Origin: an uncultured Eubacteriales bacterium | Lineage (GTDB): Bacteria; Bacillota; Clostridia; Oscillospirales; Acutalibacteraceae | Length of the DNA stretch: 46,730 nucleotides | Assembly (NCBI GenBank): GCA_900315255.1 | Contig: OMYH01000005.1 | Coordinates: 1-46,730 of the forward strand | Reading direction: 5' to 3' | Shown: positions 18,601 through 26,721 of the stretch, in pieces | Layout of the letters: each line of letters starts with the position of its first letter | Position numbering within the stretch: position 1 is the stretch's first letter | Made by a program: the position numbers and the translations under genes | The notes under the pieces: generated by a model | Seen by the model: only the letters and a program-made list of their open reading frames with translations | Told to the model about the DNA's origin: nothing | Databases searched by the model: none

Positions 18601-21600
18601 AACGAGGCTAAGGATAAAGCTTCACAGCTTGCAGAAGCGAGTGCCAAAGCAGCAGTAAAGAGGAAGAATGATAAGAACGACGCAGCCAAAAAAGCTGCCG
18701 AAACAGCAAAACAAAAGGCTGATGAAGAAATAAAACGCAGAGCCGAAGAAGCCGAAGCAAGACAAAAGGCAAAGATCGAAGCAGAGATCAAAGCAGCCGA
18801 AACTGCAAAATACAGAGCGGAGATATTTGCTAAGGTCAAAGCCGAGGAAGAGGCAAAGCGTAAGGCGGAGGCCGAAGCAAGACAAAAGGAAAAGACTCTG
18901 GCAGAACAAACGGCTGCAGCTTTTGCAAAGGCGAAGGCCGAAGAAGCCAAGAGGATCAAAGCCGAGGAAGAGGCAAAGCGTAAGGCGGAGGAAGAAGCAA
19001 GACTGAAGGCAAAGAATGAAGCTGATGAAAAGGCCGCTGCATTTGCCAAGGAAAAAGCAGAAACCGCCAAAAAGATAAAGGCAGCCGAAGAAGCAAAACT
19101 CAGGGCAGAGGCAGAAGCAAGACTCAGAGCAAAGAAAGATGCCGAGAAAAATGCCGAGCATATCGCCGTCAGAAGTGCGAAAGAGGCCATCAGGCTAAAG
19201 GCCGAAGAGGAAGCCAGACGCAGAGCCAAGGAAGAGGAAGAACGCAGGGCAGCCGAAGAGGCAAGACGCAAGGCCGAAGAAGAAGCACTTCGTGAACGTA
19301 TCCGTGCCGAGATCGAAGCTAAGATGAGAGCCGAAGAGGAAGCAAGGATCAAAGCTATCGAAGACGCTGCAAGACGTAAAGAACAGGAAAAAGCCGAGGC
19401 TGCAGCAGCAGAGGAGGCAAAGATAAAAGCAGAGGCGGCAAAGAAAGCTGCCGAAGAAGAGGCAAAGCGTAAAGCCGAGGAGGAAGCTAAACGCAAGGCG
19501 GAGGAAGAAGCTAAGCGTAAGGAAGAAGAGGAAGCAAAGCGCAAAGCCGAGGAAGAGGCTAAGATCAAGGAAGAAGAGGCTAAACGCAAGGCAGAAGAAG
19601 AACGCAGACAGAAGGCTGCCGAAGAAGCCAAGCGTAAGGTCGAAGAGGAAAAGAAGAGAAAAGAGGAGGAGATCAGGAGGATCCAGGAGATCCAGGCAAA
19701 AATGCGTGCCGAGGAGGAGCAGCGCAAAGCCAATGAGGAGGTCGAAAAAGTCAGACTCGCAGAGGCTGCAGCGCAGACTAATATGGAGGAAGAGGATCTG
19801 AGCCATTTGTCACCACTCCAGAGGAGAATTCGCGAGCAGGAACGTGCTATGCAGATGGAACAGAAGCTTCGTACCGGAGTTTATGCAAGACCTCAGTCTG
19901 CACCTCGTCCCGTACAGCCGCCGGCACAGCAGACACAAGCTGCTCAGACGGGAAATCAGCCTGTCCAGACAGCACAGCCCAATGTACGACATACTCCTTC
20001 GTTCAGAAATACACCGCCTGCAGCATCTGCTGCTCAGCCGGTAAGACCGCCGCAGCCGCCTGCTCAGAGAACACAGCAGCCGACTGTCAGGATCCAGCCT
20101 ACCGTAAGACAGACTACGTCTTTCAGAGACGAGGCAACATCGGGCGCAAAGAAACAGGGTGGTTTCAATCCATTCAGGAAGAAGGTTGTTTATAAGCAGG
20201 AGAGAGAAGCCGGAGCTAACGAGTGGAAATGCGAGATCTGCGGTCTTGTAAACGCAAACTATGTTACGACCTGTGCCTGCGGTTATCGCCGCTCGGCAAA
20301 GAGAAGAAGACCTTCGGAAGGTGCAGCTCAGCCTGTTTCTTCAAATCCGCAGTCGAGGATGGAGCAGCCGAGAGTTCAAATGCCCGCAAGACAGATCGAC
20401 AGACCTGCTCAATATAATGCGCCGGGTGCACCCACACAGCCGGTACCGCCGGTTCAGGCACCTGTAAGATCTACTCAGGTCGTGCCTCCCGTACAGCCGC
20501 CTGTCAGACCCGTTCAGCAGACACAGCCCGTACCTCCCGTACAGCCGCCTGTCAGACCCGTTCAGCAGACACAGCCCGTACCTCCCGTACAGCCGCCTGT
20601 CAGACCCATTCAGCAGACACAGCCCGTACCTCCCGTACAGCCGCCCGTAAGACCCGTGCAGCACTCTACGCCGCAGCCTGTGAAGACTCCGACACCTCAG
20701 CCCATAAAGCCGCCCGTTCAGCCTGTTAAGTCCGTCGCAGCTCAGGAGGAGCCGAATACAGTTAAGCTCGGTAAGAAAGATGACGATGCAACGGAAAAGT
20801 TTATTAAGCTTGAGCCGAACGAATGGGTAGGAACAGGCAAGAAGATGGATATGTCCATTGACTGGACCTGCTTCAGATGCGGCCGCTCCAATGCGTCTTA
20901 TGTTACAACGTGTGCGTGCGGCGTAACAAAGAGAAGAGCTGCCAGAGTTTACGAAACGGGTGTTGATCCTTATGCCGTTCAGGAGGAAGAGGATAAGAAA
21001 AAGAAGGAAGAACGAGATAAGGCGATGGAAGCTATCTATGAACAGAAGAGCAACTATGGCCCCAAGATGTTCGATTCTAATGTAGTGGTTGAGGTAGAAA
21101 CAGTCTCCAGACAATCACCGCTCGAGCGCAAGATGACCAATATGTTCTATAACATGGTTGAAAAGGCAGGCTCAAAAACCAATACTCCCGAGAAGGAAGA
21201 CAGATTGTCAAAATATGCTCAGGATCAGGGAGTAGCTGCCAATAATCAGCAGACTGCATCCTCGCCTAAGCGTATCCCCGACCCAATACCGACGCCGCCG
21301 CCGATCCAGGCTGATGACGATGATATGCCGAAGAAGTGGAGACCTTCCACGACGAAAGCAGCCGAAAAGCCTGCTTCGACCGCTGCAAAGGAACCTGCCG
21401 CACAGAAAGCCGCAGACGCAGCCGTCGAAAGGCAGCCGCATTTCGACGAGTGGAAGTGCCCCGATTGCGGTACTATAAACAACGATTATGTATCTACCTG
21501 CAGCTGCGGATGTTCTCAGAGACGTGCAAAGCGCATGAATGCAGGCGAGTCACCTGCTGCAGCGAGAGCGCCTCAGAAGCCTGTTAGTAAAGCGCCTGCA

Positions 21601-21876
21601 GTACCTCCGAAGAGAGATATACCGCCGTCGCCTGTGAGAAATGCCGCTCAGCAGAACATGCATAATGTTCCTCTGCCCAACGAGAAGCCGACTGCTGCCG
21701 TACCGTCTACGGTAATGTCGGTTACACCCGATGTGAACAAGAAGAACAACGATCGTGAACCGTATTTCGATGAGTGGAAATGCCCCGATTGCGGAATGAT
21801 CAATAACGATTATGTAATGACCTGCAGCTGCGGATGTTCGCAGAGAAGAGCTAAGAGATTGCAGAAGAAAAAGTAA
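15631..21876 (+). CDS. giant six-zinc-ribbon, helical-rod protein of unknown function
   Basis: Protein of 2081 residues with no signal peptide or membrane segment. Layout: Pro/Gln/Tyr/Gly-rich head (about 1-270); Lys/Glu/Pro linker; zinc ribbon 1 (~410-440); acidic/KE-rich linker; ribbon 2 (~668-695); long E/A/K/R helix (~815-1385); Pro/Gln-rich part; ribbon 3 (~1530-1560); PVPPVQPP repeats (~1618-1678); ribbons 4 (~1745), 5 (~1942) and 6 (~2050, at the C-terminus). Every ribbon is C-X2-C-X10-C-X-C, mostly after EWK and before QRRAKR. The start follows AGAGGAAG. The 160 bp upstream show no clear promoter. I do not recognise a function; a cytoplasmic scaffold or RNA/protein-binding rod is one possibility. 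Confidence 0.85.
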   Translation: MEEQGKMNLPDEAQKENAENPSAQQSSQHTEGVAGMSSPSGRQDTGQPPYGYAQAPNAYGAVPRAPQYGYPAAPGVAYPQTPYQAGYPQYPQQAQPYRPQGAGAYPAQTAARPYGGFQQNAAGTGPGQYNYKASMQQHNQGSSYTGAGPGQYDFRVAAANASQKSQSSTVVPSQPAAAPQAGQPYGYGNYQQQYPAYPKPQGAGYGYYPQAQQQYGYPSQFGAVPPGQSFIQFNPQYGYGGNMYNQQRPNQPGGYPAAQGGHSGPPANLSKPGVPKAEKPVEEKPAEKPVKETPKPEQPEKKPEAAAVKEEVVEEIITENGKKKKIVRKVVKRMPSVREDIPTAKAAPRVVREQVKEIKERTGEEPIVVMKSKQGKKKVSKEGVYEPSLKDMIFGPPKKDNTNKDADLFEWKCPECGNVNADYVSTCKCGCTQRRAQNIAKGRIPKKDQKNKGNAPVKQQEAQPEIIKNEKQAIPEVSRDQLITPEDMFKFDQPNQTDETVNESTESTTEFIPAEPRPEEPKDEFDPEMPEKVELTEEEIQAQIDEFMQAPIQVWRPKTTSGSDKNAKTEIFVMGNREEEKEQADDKQSDEKKPEEKKSEDKKADGKPAEKSVVSDKREAKAPEKAEQKKPVPPVIKPVVATSAKKEEKPAAAVSEPDEFDGQVSDTEWKCSSCGTLVPLGDNVCKCGHQRGKRMMSYEDILRVTRKNQVKKTAPAAQQAAKPDPVTDKMQTEKTQAKSGKNEPVIAKEAKTAGKDTKPIIKPDERSSVKSLVKPETQTARKPEPTEENKADVKAGLVKPKLEKAVQTVTAQQPKEELAARIRAEEEAKIKAELEAKKNAEEEAKRAEAERAAKAKTAEEQKAKARAELEARIRAEEEAKLKAEFEAKRRAQEEARRKAEEEAKRKAELEARIRAEEEAKRKAAEEAKRVAAEKEAKRKAEEDAKRKAEEEARKKAKELADKKAAEESKKAAEAERARLKAEAEARLKAKNEAKDKASQLAEASAKAAVKRKNDKNDAAKKAAETAKQKADEEIKRRAEEAEARQKAKIEAEIKAAETAKYRAEIFAKVKAEEEAKRKAEAEARQKEKTLAEQTAAAFAKAKAEEAKRIKAEEEAKRKAEEEARLKAKNEADEKAAAFAKEKAETAKKIKAAEEAKLRAEAEARLRAKKDAEKNAEHIAVRSAKEAIRLKAEEEARRRAKEEEERRAAEEARRKAEEEALRERIRAEIEAKMRAEEEARIKAIEDAARRKEQEKAEAAAAEEAKIKAEAAKKAAEEEAKRKAEEEAKRKAEEEAKRKEEEEAKRKAEEEAKIKEEEAKRKAEEERRQKAAEEAKRKVEEEKKRKEEEIRRIQEIQAKMRAEEEQRKANEEVEKVRLAEAAAQTNMEEEDLSHLSPLQRRIREQERAMQMEQKLRTGVYARPQSAPRPVQPPAQQTQAAQTGNQPVQTAQPNVRHTPSFRNTPPAASAAQPVRPPQPPAQRTQQPTVRIQPTVRQTTSFRDEATSGAKKQGGFNPFRKKVVYKQEREAGANEWKCEICGLVNANYVTTCACGYRRSAKRRRPSEGAAQPVSSNPQSRMEQPRVQMPARQIDRPAQYNAPGAPTQPVPPVQAPVRSTQVVPPVQPPVRPVQQTQPVPPVQPPVRPVQQTQPVPPVQPPVRPIQQTQPVPPVQPPVRPVQHSTPQPVKTPTPQPIKPPVQPVKSVAAQEEPNTVKLGKKDDDATEKFIKLEPNEWVGTGKKMDMSIDWTCFRCGRSNASYVTTCACGVTKRRAARVYETGVDPYAVQEEEDKKKKEERDKAMEAIYEQKSNYGPKMFDSNVVVEVETVSRQSPLERKMTNMFYNMVEKAGSKTNTPEKEDRLSKYAQDQGVAANNQQTASSPKRIPDPIPTPPPIQADDDDMPKKWRPSTTKAAEKPASTAAKEPAAQKAADAAVERQPHFDEWKCPDCGTINNDYVSTCSCGCSQRRAKRMNAGESPAAARAPQKPVSKAPAVPPKRDIPPSPVRNAAQQNMHNVPLPNEKPTAAVPSTVMSVTPDVNKKNNDREPYFDEWKCPDCGMINNDYVMTCSCGCSQRRAKRLQKKK
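18062..19770 (+). repeat. degenerate codon repeat encoding E/A/K/R single helix
   Basis: About 1.7 kb of GCC/GAG/GAA/AAG/CGC codons encode repeated EEAKRKAEEEAK-type heptad or undecad blocks. Alternating acidic and basic residues at i, i+4 are typical of stable single alpha helices or long coiled coils. The opposite strand also has long open frames, which are compositional shadows. Confidence 0.85.
20485..20664 (+). repeat. 48-bp tandem repeat (16-residue Pro/Gln units)
   Basis: Near-identical 48-bp units start at 20485, 20533, 20581 and 20629 and encode PPVQPPVRPVQQTQPV. The high DNA identity between units suggests recent slippage and likely length variation between strains. Confidence 0.9.
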
Positions 21877-21888
21877 TAACATAATAAC

Positions 21889-21932
21889 AAAAATATCTCC
21901 CTCATGTACTTCGGTATATGTGGGAGATATTT
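21889..21932 (+). terminator. terminator after giant protein gene
   Basis: A long stem pairs AAATATCTCCC with GGGAGATATTT, with extra pairing across CATGTA/TATATG, and is followed by TTGTATATAT. It lies 12 bp after the stop codon. Confidence 0.65.
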
Positions 21933-21941
21933 GTATATATA

Positions 21942-21982
21942 AAAAAACAGCCTATGCACGTTTATGCATAGACTGCCGTTTT
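21942..21982 (-). terminator. terminator of CpXC gene (minus strand)
   Basis: Read on the minus strand, CTATGCA / TGCATAG forms a stem flanked by CAG/CTG and is followed by T7. It sits just after the CpXC stop codon, opposite the giant gene's terminator. Confidence 0.75.
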
Positions 21983-21989
21983 GTTGTTG

Positions 21990-22655
21990 TCATTTTTTCT
22001 TTTTGTATCTGTACAGCGCATTCCTTGCCCAGTTCCTGTCAACCAGCAGGAAGCTCCTGTTAGTGTCTTTGTCATAGTCGCCTGCGATCTCAATACTCTT
22101 TTTGTAGATCTCGAGTCTTGTCGTTTGAACAAGATGCTCGTTGTTTTCACCAATAAAGAATGTGAAACCGATGCTGTTTTCGCTTTCGCTGTACTTTGAG
22201 AAATAGCCGCCCTTGACTTCTTCGCCTGTTCTTTTGCAAACTACATCGTACAAAGCAACCTTTGCGATCTCCATTGCGCGATCGTCAAGTCCCGATTCAA
22301 AGATATGTATTTTTTCCTTCAGCTCGTTGAACGATCCTACCAAGCGGCGTGTCAGTCCCTCGAGCTCGGCATAGTCTGCATATTCTTCTTCGAGCTTTCT
22401 GTCGATAACACTCTGTCTGTCGATTTCGGGAATATAATAAATCATGAATTTGTATTTCATGTCGTTATACAGCAGGGGGTATTTCATCTCTGCTTCGTGA
22501 CCGCAGTGAGGACATCTGAATCTGAACAGGCTGCCGTTTACAACCTGATCGTGAAGCTCGGCGTCTGTCGTAACGTTGACCGTACGGAATATTTTGACCT
22601 CGCTGTCCTGTCCGCATTCGGGACAAGTAATGATTTTTATTTCTGCACTGGACAT
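21990..22655 (-). CDS. CpXC-domain zinc-binding protein
   Basis: Protein of about 221 residues with the CpXC domain (PF14353): N-terminal ITCPECGQDSEVKIFRTVNVTTDAELHDQVVNGSLFRFRCPHCGHEAEMKYPLLYND. The two CPxC pairs should bind one zinc ion. The C-terminal half is helical and ends in a KKK tail. The family is common in Clostridia and its function is unknown. The ATG at 22655 is preferred over an in-frame GTG at 22664 that overlaps the AGGAG site. It is convergent with the giant zinc-ribbon gene and divergent from the coiled-coil gene at 22901. Confidence 0.9.
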   Translation of the reverse strand: MSSAEIKIITCPECGQDSEVKIFRTVNVTTDAELHDQVVNGSLFRFRCPHCGHEAEMKYPLLYNDMKYKFMIYYIPEIDRQSVIDRKLEEEYADYAELEGLTRRLVGSFNELKEKIHIFESGLDDRAMEIAKVALYDVVCKRTGEEVKGGYFSKYSESENSIGFTFFIGENNEHLVQTTRLEIYKKSIEIAGDYDKDTNRSFLLVDRNWARNALYRYKKKK

Positions 22656-22729
22656 TTTTATCACTCCTACGTTGGATTATTTCATATGAAATCGTGTTCA
22701 CGGCAACAATTTGCCTCTTATTCACTGTT

Positions 22730-22757
22730 ATTATACCACAAATTGACCCTATTTGTA
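22730..22757 (-). promoter_or_regulatory. possible promoter of CpXC gene
   Basis: On the minus strand, TATAAT (22730-22735) is a good -10; the -35 (TACAAA, 22752-22757) is weak, with 16-bp spacing. Confidence 0.45.
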
Positions 22758-22787
22758 TATAGTTATAAAAAATTAATTTTTTATATA

Positions 22788-22816
22788 TTGACCTTTGTCC
22801 GAGTTTTATGTAATAT
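22788..22816 (+). promoter_or_regulatory. predicted promoter of 22901 gene
   Basis: TTGACC (22788-22793), 17 bp, TAATAT (22811-22816). It is divergent from the CpXC promoter. Confidence 0.65.
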
Positions 22817-22900
22817 ATACATATAGGATATTATCATTGAGTCATATAATGTTAATTTTTTAGTGTGATATGACTCTGAAGAAAAGGAGTTAGTATTATC

Positions 22901-23818
22901 ATGAGCATTTACAAGGATATTAAAAGAGCAGTTTCATCTACAGTCAACATGGTTGTCGATAAGACGGCTACCGGGGCACAGAAAAGCCGCCTCGTTACTG
23001 TCATGAGAACAGAGTCAAAGAACATCGACCTTCTCTACATTCAGCTTGGTCAGTATCTGTACAACAACCTTCGTGACACTATGCCCGAGGATATCGTTCG
23101 CACCTGCTGCCTGATCGACGAGTCTAAGGAGAGAATGAGCAGAGCGCAGACTAAGTACCGTGAGGTCATTCAGCAGGAGATCGTCAACAGAGATATTAAC
23201 AGGGCAGAGGCGAAAGAGAACTTTGTCAGGATCAAGGAACCCATCGTAGCAAAAGCAAAGGATACGGCAGCTTTAGTTAAGGATAAAGCAGTGGATACAG
23301 CAGGTAAGATGAAGACAGACACCGCCGCAAAGGTTGAAGAAATAAAGAAAGCAGCCGCAGAGCGCAAGCTTAACCGTGTAAAGAACGAAGGCGGCGAAGA
23401 GAATGATCAGCCCGACAACGATACGGCAGAGATAGGCGAGAACATCATTGATGTTGAAGAAGAGGCAGCAGTAAACGAAGCTATCAATGAGGCTATCGAT
23501 GATAATGCCGATGCTTGTACTGAGGAGGCAACTCCCTCAGAGATTGCCGGATCAGAAACCGAAACCGAAATCGAAGTACCTGCTGCCGAACAGGAAGAAA
23601 CCCCCGCTTCGGAAGCAGCCGAAGCCGCAGATGACTCAACCCCTGATGACAAACCGCTTGACCAGGAGTTCCAGAGAAGTGTGCCCGTGGATATAATTTC
23701 GGAAACAGAGTTCGAGGAGGACGAACCCGAGATCAAACCGATTGAAAAGTCAAATCCTATCGCAAAGGCAATGAAGCTCAGGAAGATCATCAGCAAGAAG
23801 GACTCAAGTGAGGAATAA
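22901..23818 (+). CDS. coiled-coil protein with acidic tail, unknown function
   Basis: Protein of 305 residues, no family recognised. Residues 1-165 are helical and basic, with a PEDIV-CC-IDESKERMSRAQ segment and a KAKDTAALVKDKAVDTAGKMK stretch resembling amphipathic LEA/YtxH-like helices. Residues ~165-270 are strongly acidic (E/D/A/T-rich). A short basic tail (KLRKIISKK) ends the chain. No signal peptide or TM helix is seen. An AAAAGGAG site precedes the start. It is followed after 15 bp by the MIF-family gene, so the two are probably cotranscribed. Confidence 0.75.
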   Translation: MSIYKDIKRAVSSTVNMVVDKTATGAQKSRLVTVMRTESKNIDLLYIQLGQYLYNNLRDTMPEDIVRTCCLIDESKERMSRAQTKYREVIQQEIVNRDINRAEAKENFVRIKEPIVAKAKDTAALVKDKAVDTAGKMKTDTAAKVEEIKKAAAERKLNRVKNEGGEENDQPDNDTAEIGENIIDVEEEAAVNEAINEAIDDNADACTEEATPSEIAGSETETEIEVPAAEQEETPASEAAEAADDSTPDDKPLDQEFQRSVPVDIISETEFEEDEPEIKPIEKSNPIAKAMKLRKIISKKDSSEE

Positions 23819-23833
23819 CAGGAGGATACAACA

Positions 23834-24172
23834 ATGCCTTTTATTGACTGCAAGCTTAACGTTGACATTACAAAGCAGCAGGAGATCCAGCTCAAGGACG
23901 AATTCGGCAAAGCGATCTCACTGATCCCGGGGAAAAGCGAGAATTGGCTTATGGTGAATATTCAGCCGAAATGCTCACTCTATTTCCGAGGCAGCAACGA
24001 TAAGCCGATCGCTATGATAAGCGTTACGATATACGGCACCCCGAATCCGTCTGCCTATGATGCGCTGACTGCAAGATTCAACAATATTTTGCAGAATGTT
24101 GTGAATATTGAAGAGATGTATGTAAGTTATTCCGAAACAAGCAACTTCGGGTATAACGGGAGTAATTTCTGA
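23834..24172 (+). CDS. MIF/tautomerase-superfamily protein
   Basis: Protein of 112 residues starting MPFIDCKLNVDI. The N-terminal proline after Met removal is the catalytic base of the tautomerase superfamily. Length, the WLMVNIQPKCSLYFRGS strand region and the helix before the C-terminus fit the macrophage migration inhibitory factor branch (PF01187). It would form a trimer. The physiological substrate in bacteria is unknown. It has an AGGAGG site and a terminator downstream. Confidence 0.85.
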   Translation: MPFIDCKLNVDITKQQEIQLKDEFGKAISLIPGKSENWLMVNIQPKCSLYFRGSNDKPIAMISVTIYGTPNPSAYDALTARFNNILQNVVNIEEMYVSYSETSNFGYNGSNF

Positions 24173-24192
24173 CAAACAATAGATCTTATACT

Positions 24193-24235
24193 GCACCGCA
24201 TGAATTACCGCAAGGTTTTTGTGCGGTGTTGTTTT
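24193..24235 (+). terminator. terminator after MIF-family gene
   Basis: GCACCGCA pairs with TGCGGTGT and is followed by TGTTTT, 20 bp after the stop codon. Confidence 0.75.
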
Positions 24236-24337
24236 AAAAAAATACAGCAAATAATACAATTTACCGATTTACAGCATTGTTTGATTACTCCGATAAAGAA
24301 AAATTTAGAAAAAATACAATTTTTTTCTTTAAAGTAT

Positions 24338-24366
24338 TTGACTATGATTTGAGAATGTTATATAAT
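24338..24366 (+). promoter_or_regulatory. predicted promoter of serC-serA
   Basis: TTGACT (24338-24343), 17 bp, TATAAT (24361-24366). No T-box or SAM-type leader is visible in the short AT-rich leader. Confidence 0.75.
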
Positions 24367-24424
24367 TAATTTATGTACTTGCAGTACTTTGTTAAAATTT
24401 TAACTTTATATGGAGGCATTAAAA

Positions 24425-25510
24425 ATGAGCAGAGTTTATAATTTTTCGGCAGGTCCTTCCATGCTCCCCGAATCGGTGCTTGAGAAGGCAGCAGCAGAAA
24501 TGCTCGACTATGAGGGCAGCGGTCAGTCCGTAATGGAGATGTCGCACCGCTCCAAGGTGTTTGATAAGATCATAAAGGACGCAGAGAGCCTCGTAAGAGA
24601 GCTGATGAATGTTCCGGATAACTACAAGGTACTTTTCCTTCAGGGCGGCGGTTCATCGCAGTTCACAATGGTTGCGCAGAACCTTATGAATAAGAACAAC
24701 AAAGCTGATTACATCATCACAGGTCAGTGGGCAAAGAAGGCTTGGAAAGAGGCTTCACGTTACGGCGATGCAAAGGCAGTAGCATCTTCCGAGGATAAGG
24801 TGTTTTCCTACATCCCCAAGACAACAAGAGCCGACTTCCGTGATGACGCAGACTATGTATACATCTGCATGAACAATACTATCTACGGTACTGTTTATCA
24901 TGAGCTTCCCGACACAGGCGATATTCCGCTGGTAGCAGATATCTCCTCCTGCATCATGTCAGAGCCGCTTGACGTATCCAAGTTCGGTCTTCTCTTTGCA
25001 GGCGCTCAGAAGAACCTTGCTCCCGCAGGTCTTACTATCGTTATCGTTCGTGAGGATCTCATCGGCAATGCTATGGACATCACTCCGAATATGTTCAACT
25101 ACAAGACACACGCAGACAATGATTCTCTCTTCAACACACCTCCGTGCTACACGATCTATATCGCAAAGCTTGTTATGGAGTGGATCAAGAACGAAATCGG
25201 CGGTCTTGAGAAGATGAAGGAGCGCAACGAGAAGAAGGCTTCGATCCTTTACGGCTTCCTCGACAGCTCAAAGATGTTCAAGGGTACAGTTGTTCCCGAG
25301 GATCGTTCTTTGATGAACGTACCGTTCGTAACAGGCGATGCAGACCTCGATGCTAAGTTCGTAAAAGAGGCAACAGAGGCAGGCTTCGTAAACATCAAGG
25401 GTCACAGAACAGTAGGCGGTATGAGAGCTTCGATCTACAACGCTATGCCTGTTGAGGGTGTTGAAAAGCTCGTAGCATTCATGAAGGACTTCGAGGAGAA
25501 GAATTCCTGA
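24425..25510 (+). CDS. serC: phosphoserine aminotransferase
   Basis: PLP enzyme of 361 residues converting 3-phosphohydroxypyruvate and glutamate to phosphoserine, the second step of serine synthesis. N-terminal VYNFSAGPSMLPESVLEKA and MSHRSKVFDKI are class-V SerC signatures. GAQKNLAPAGL carries the PLP lysine, and KGHRTVGGMRASIYNAM is the conserved C-terminal substrate-binding segment. ATG 24425 is the start, because the ATG at 24410 overlaps the GGAGG site. The serA gene follows 80 bp downstream. Confidence 0.97.
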   Translation: MSRVYNFSAGPSMLPESVLEKAAAEMLDYEGSGQSVMEMSHRSKVFDKIIKDAESLVRELMNVPDNYKVLFLQGGGSSQFTMVAQNLMNKNNKADYIITGQWAKKAWKEASRYGDAKAVASSEDKVFSYIPKTTRADFRDDADYVYICMNNTIYGTVYHELPDTGDIPLVADISSCIMSEPLDVSKFGLLFAGAQKNLAPAGLTIVIVREDLIGNAMDITPNMFNYKTHADNDSLFNTPPCYTIYIAKLVMEWIKNEIGGLEKMKERNEKKASILYGFLDSSKMFKGTVVPEDRSLMNVPFVTGDADLDAKFVKEATEAGFVNIKGHRTVGGMRASIYNAMPVEGVEKLVAFMKDFEEKNS

Positions 25511-25530
25511 TAATATTAACTGATATACAT

Positions 25531-25560
25531 ATGCGTACACATAAACATTTGTGTACGCAT
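25531..25560 (+). other. perfect 11-bp stem-loop between serC and serA
   Basis: ATGCGTACACA pairs with TGTGTACGCAT around an 8-nt loop. No T-run follows, so read-through is expected. It may protect the upstream message or adjust the SerC:SerA ratio. Confidence 0.75.
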
Positions 25561-25590
25561 AGAATTATTAATATAACGGAGATGACTGAA

Positions 25591-26721
25591 ATGTACAATG
25601 TACTTACACTTAATAAGATCGCTAAGGTAGGTCTTGACCGTCTTGGCGACAATTACACGGCTGCCAATGAGTGCGCAGCTCCCGACGCTGTTATTGTCCG
25701 CAGCGCAGCTATGCACGATATGGAGCTGCCCGAGAGCCTTCTTGCGATCGCAAGAGCAGGCGCAGGCACAAACAATATCCCGATAGACAAGTGCACACAG
25801 AAGGGTATTGCAGTGTTCAATACACCCGGCGCTAACGCTAACGCAGTTAAGGAGCTTGTTCTCACAGGTATGCTTCTTGCATCAAGAAATGTCCTCGGCG
25901 GTATCGCTTGGGAAAAGACTCTCAAGGGCAACGGCGATCAGGTAGGCAAGATGGTAGAGAAGGGCAAGAGCCAGTTTGTAGGTCCCGAGATCAAGGGCAA
26001 GACACTCGGTGTTGTAGGCCTCGGCGCTATCGGTGCATTGGTTGCAAACGCAGCTGTTGCGCTCGGTATGGACGTTATCGGCTACGATCCTTTCCTTACT
26101 CCTGCAGCCGCAGCAAGACTCGATGCAGCAGTTAAGACAACGTCTGAACTTGATGATGTATACGCACAGGCTGATTATCTCACACTTCATGTGCCGCTCA
26201 CAGCTGACACAAAGGGTCTTGTAAAGGCAGATACACTTGCAAAGATGAAGGACTGCGTAAGGATCATGAACTTCTCGAGAGACGGTCTTGTAGTTTCGAC
26301 AGATATTCTTGCAGGCATCAAGTCGGGCAAGATCGCAGCTTATGTAACAGACTTCGCAACAGATGATATTCTCGGCGAAGAGGGCGTTATCGCTCTTCCG
26401 CATCTCGGCGCTTCTACACCCGAATCCGAGGACAACTGCGCTATGATGGCAGCAGACGAGATTAAAGCATACATCGAAACAGGCGCTGTTATCAACAGCG
26501 TAAACCTCCCGAGAGTAGAACTTGCTAAGGCAGAGGGAACAAGAGTTACCGTTATTCACAAGAATGACGAGGCTGTAACAGCTCAGATCAAGGCAGCTGC
26601 AGCAGATGCAGTTACGGCTGTAAGAGGCGATGTTGCTTATACGGTAATCGATACAGAGGCAGATGTTGCAGATACTATCGCAGCAATCGACGGCGTTATA
26701 AAGGTAAGAGTTATTAAGTAA
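25591..26721 (+). CDS. serA: D-3-phosphoglycerate dehydrogenase
   Basis: NAD+-dependent enzyme of 376 residues catalysing the first step of serine synthesis. Substrate-binding N-domain, RAGAGTNNIPIDKCTQKGIAVFNTPGANANAVKEL, Rossmann motif LGVVGLGAIGALVANAA, catalytic Arg in MNFSRDGLV and catalytic His in LPHLGASTPESEDNC. About 75 C-terminal residues (TRVTVIHKNDEA...) have an ACT-like pattern, making a short regulatory tail. ATG 25591 is chosen because CGGAG lies upstream; the longer frame would start in the intercistronic hairpin. It ends inside a 32-bp palindrome. Confidence 0.96.
   Translation: MYNVLTLNKIAKVGLDRLGDNYTAANECAAPDAVIVRSAAMHDMELPESLLAIARAGAGTNNIPIDKCTQKGIAVFNTPGANANAVKELVLTGMLLASRNVLGGIAWEKTLKGNGDQVGKMVEKGKSQFVGPEIKGKTLGVVGLGAIGALVANAAVALGMDVIGYDPFLTPAAAARLDAAVKTTSELDDVYAQADYLTLHVPLTADTKGLVKADTLAKMKDCVRIMNFSRDGLVVSTDILAGIKSGKIAAYVTDFATDDILGEEGVIALPHLGASTPESEDNCAMMAADEIKAYIETGAVINSVNLPRVELAKAEGTRVTVIHKNDEAVTAQIKAAAADAVTAVRGDVAYTVIDTEADVADTIAAIDGVIKVRVIK

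Noticed and set aside
18303..19733. Long minus-strand open frame (476 codons, Ala/Ser/Leu-rich)
   Set aside because: It is the antisense shadow of the E/A/K codon repeats in the giant gene; no ribosome site or family.
20341..21114. Minus-strand open frame of 257 codons rich in Arg/Leu/Tyr/Gly
   Set aside because: Shadow of the Pro/Gln repeat and zinc-ribbon coding region; composition follows the opposite strand.
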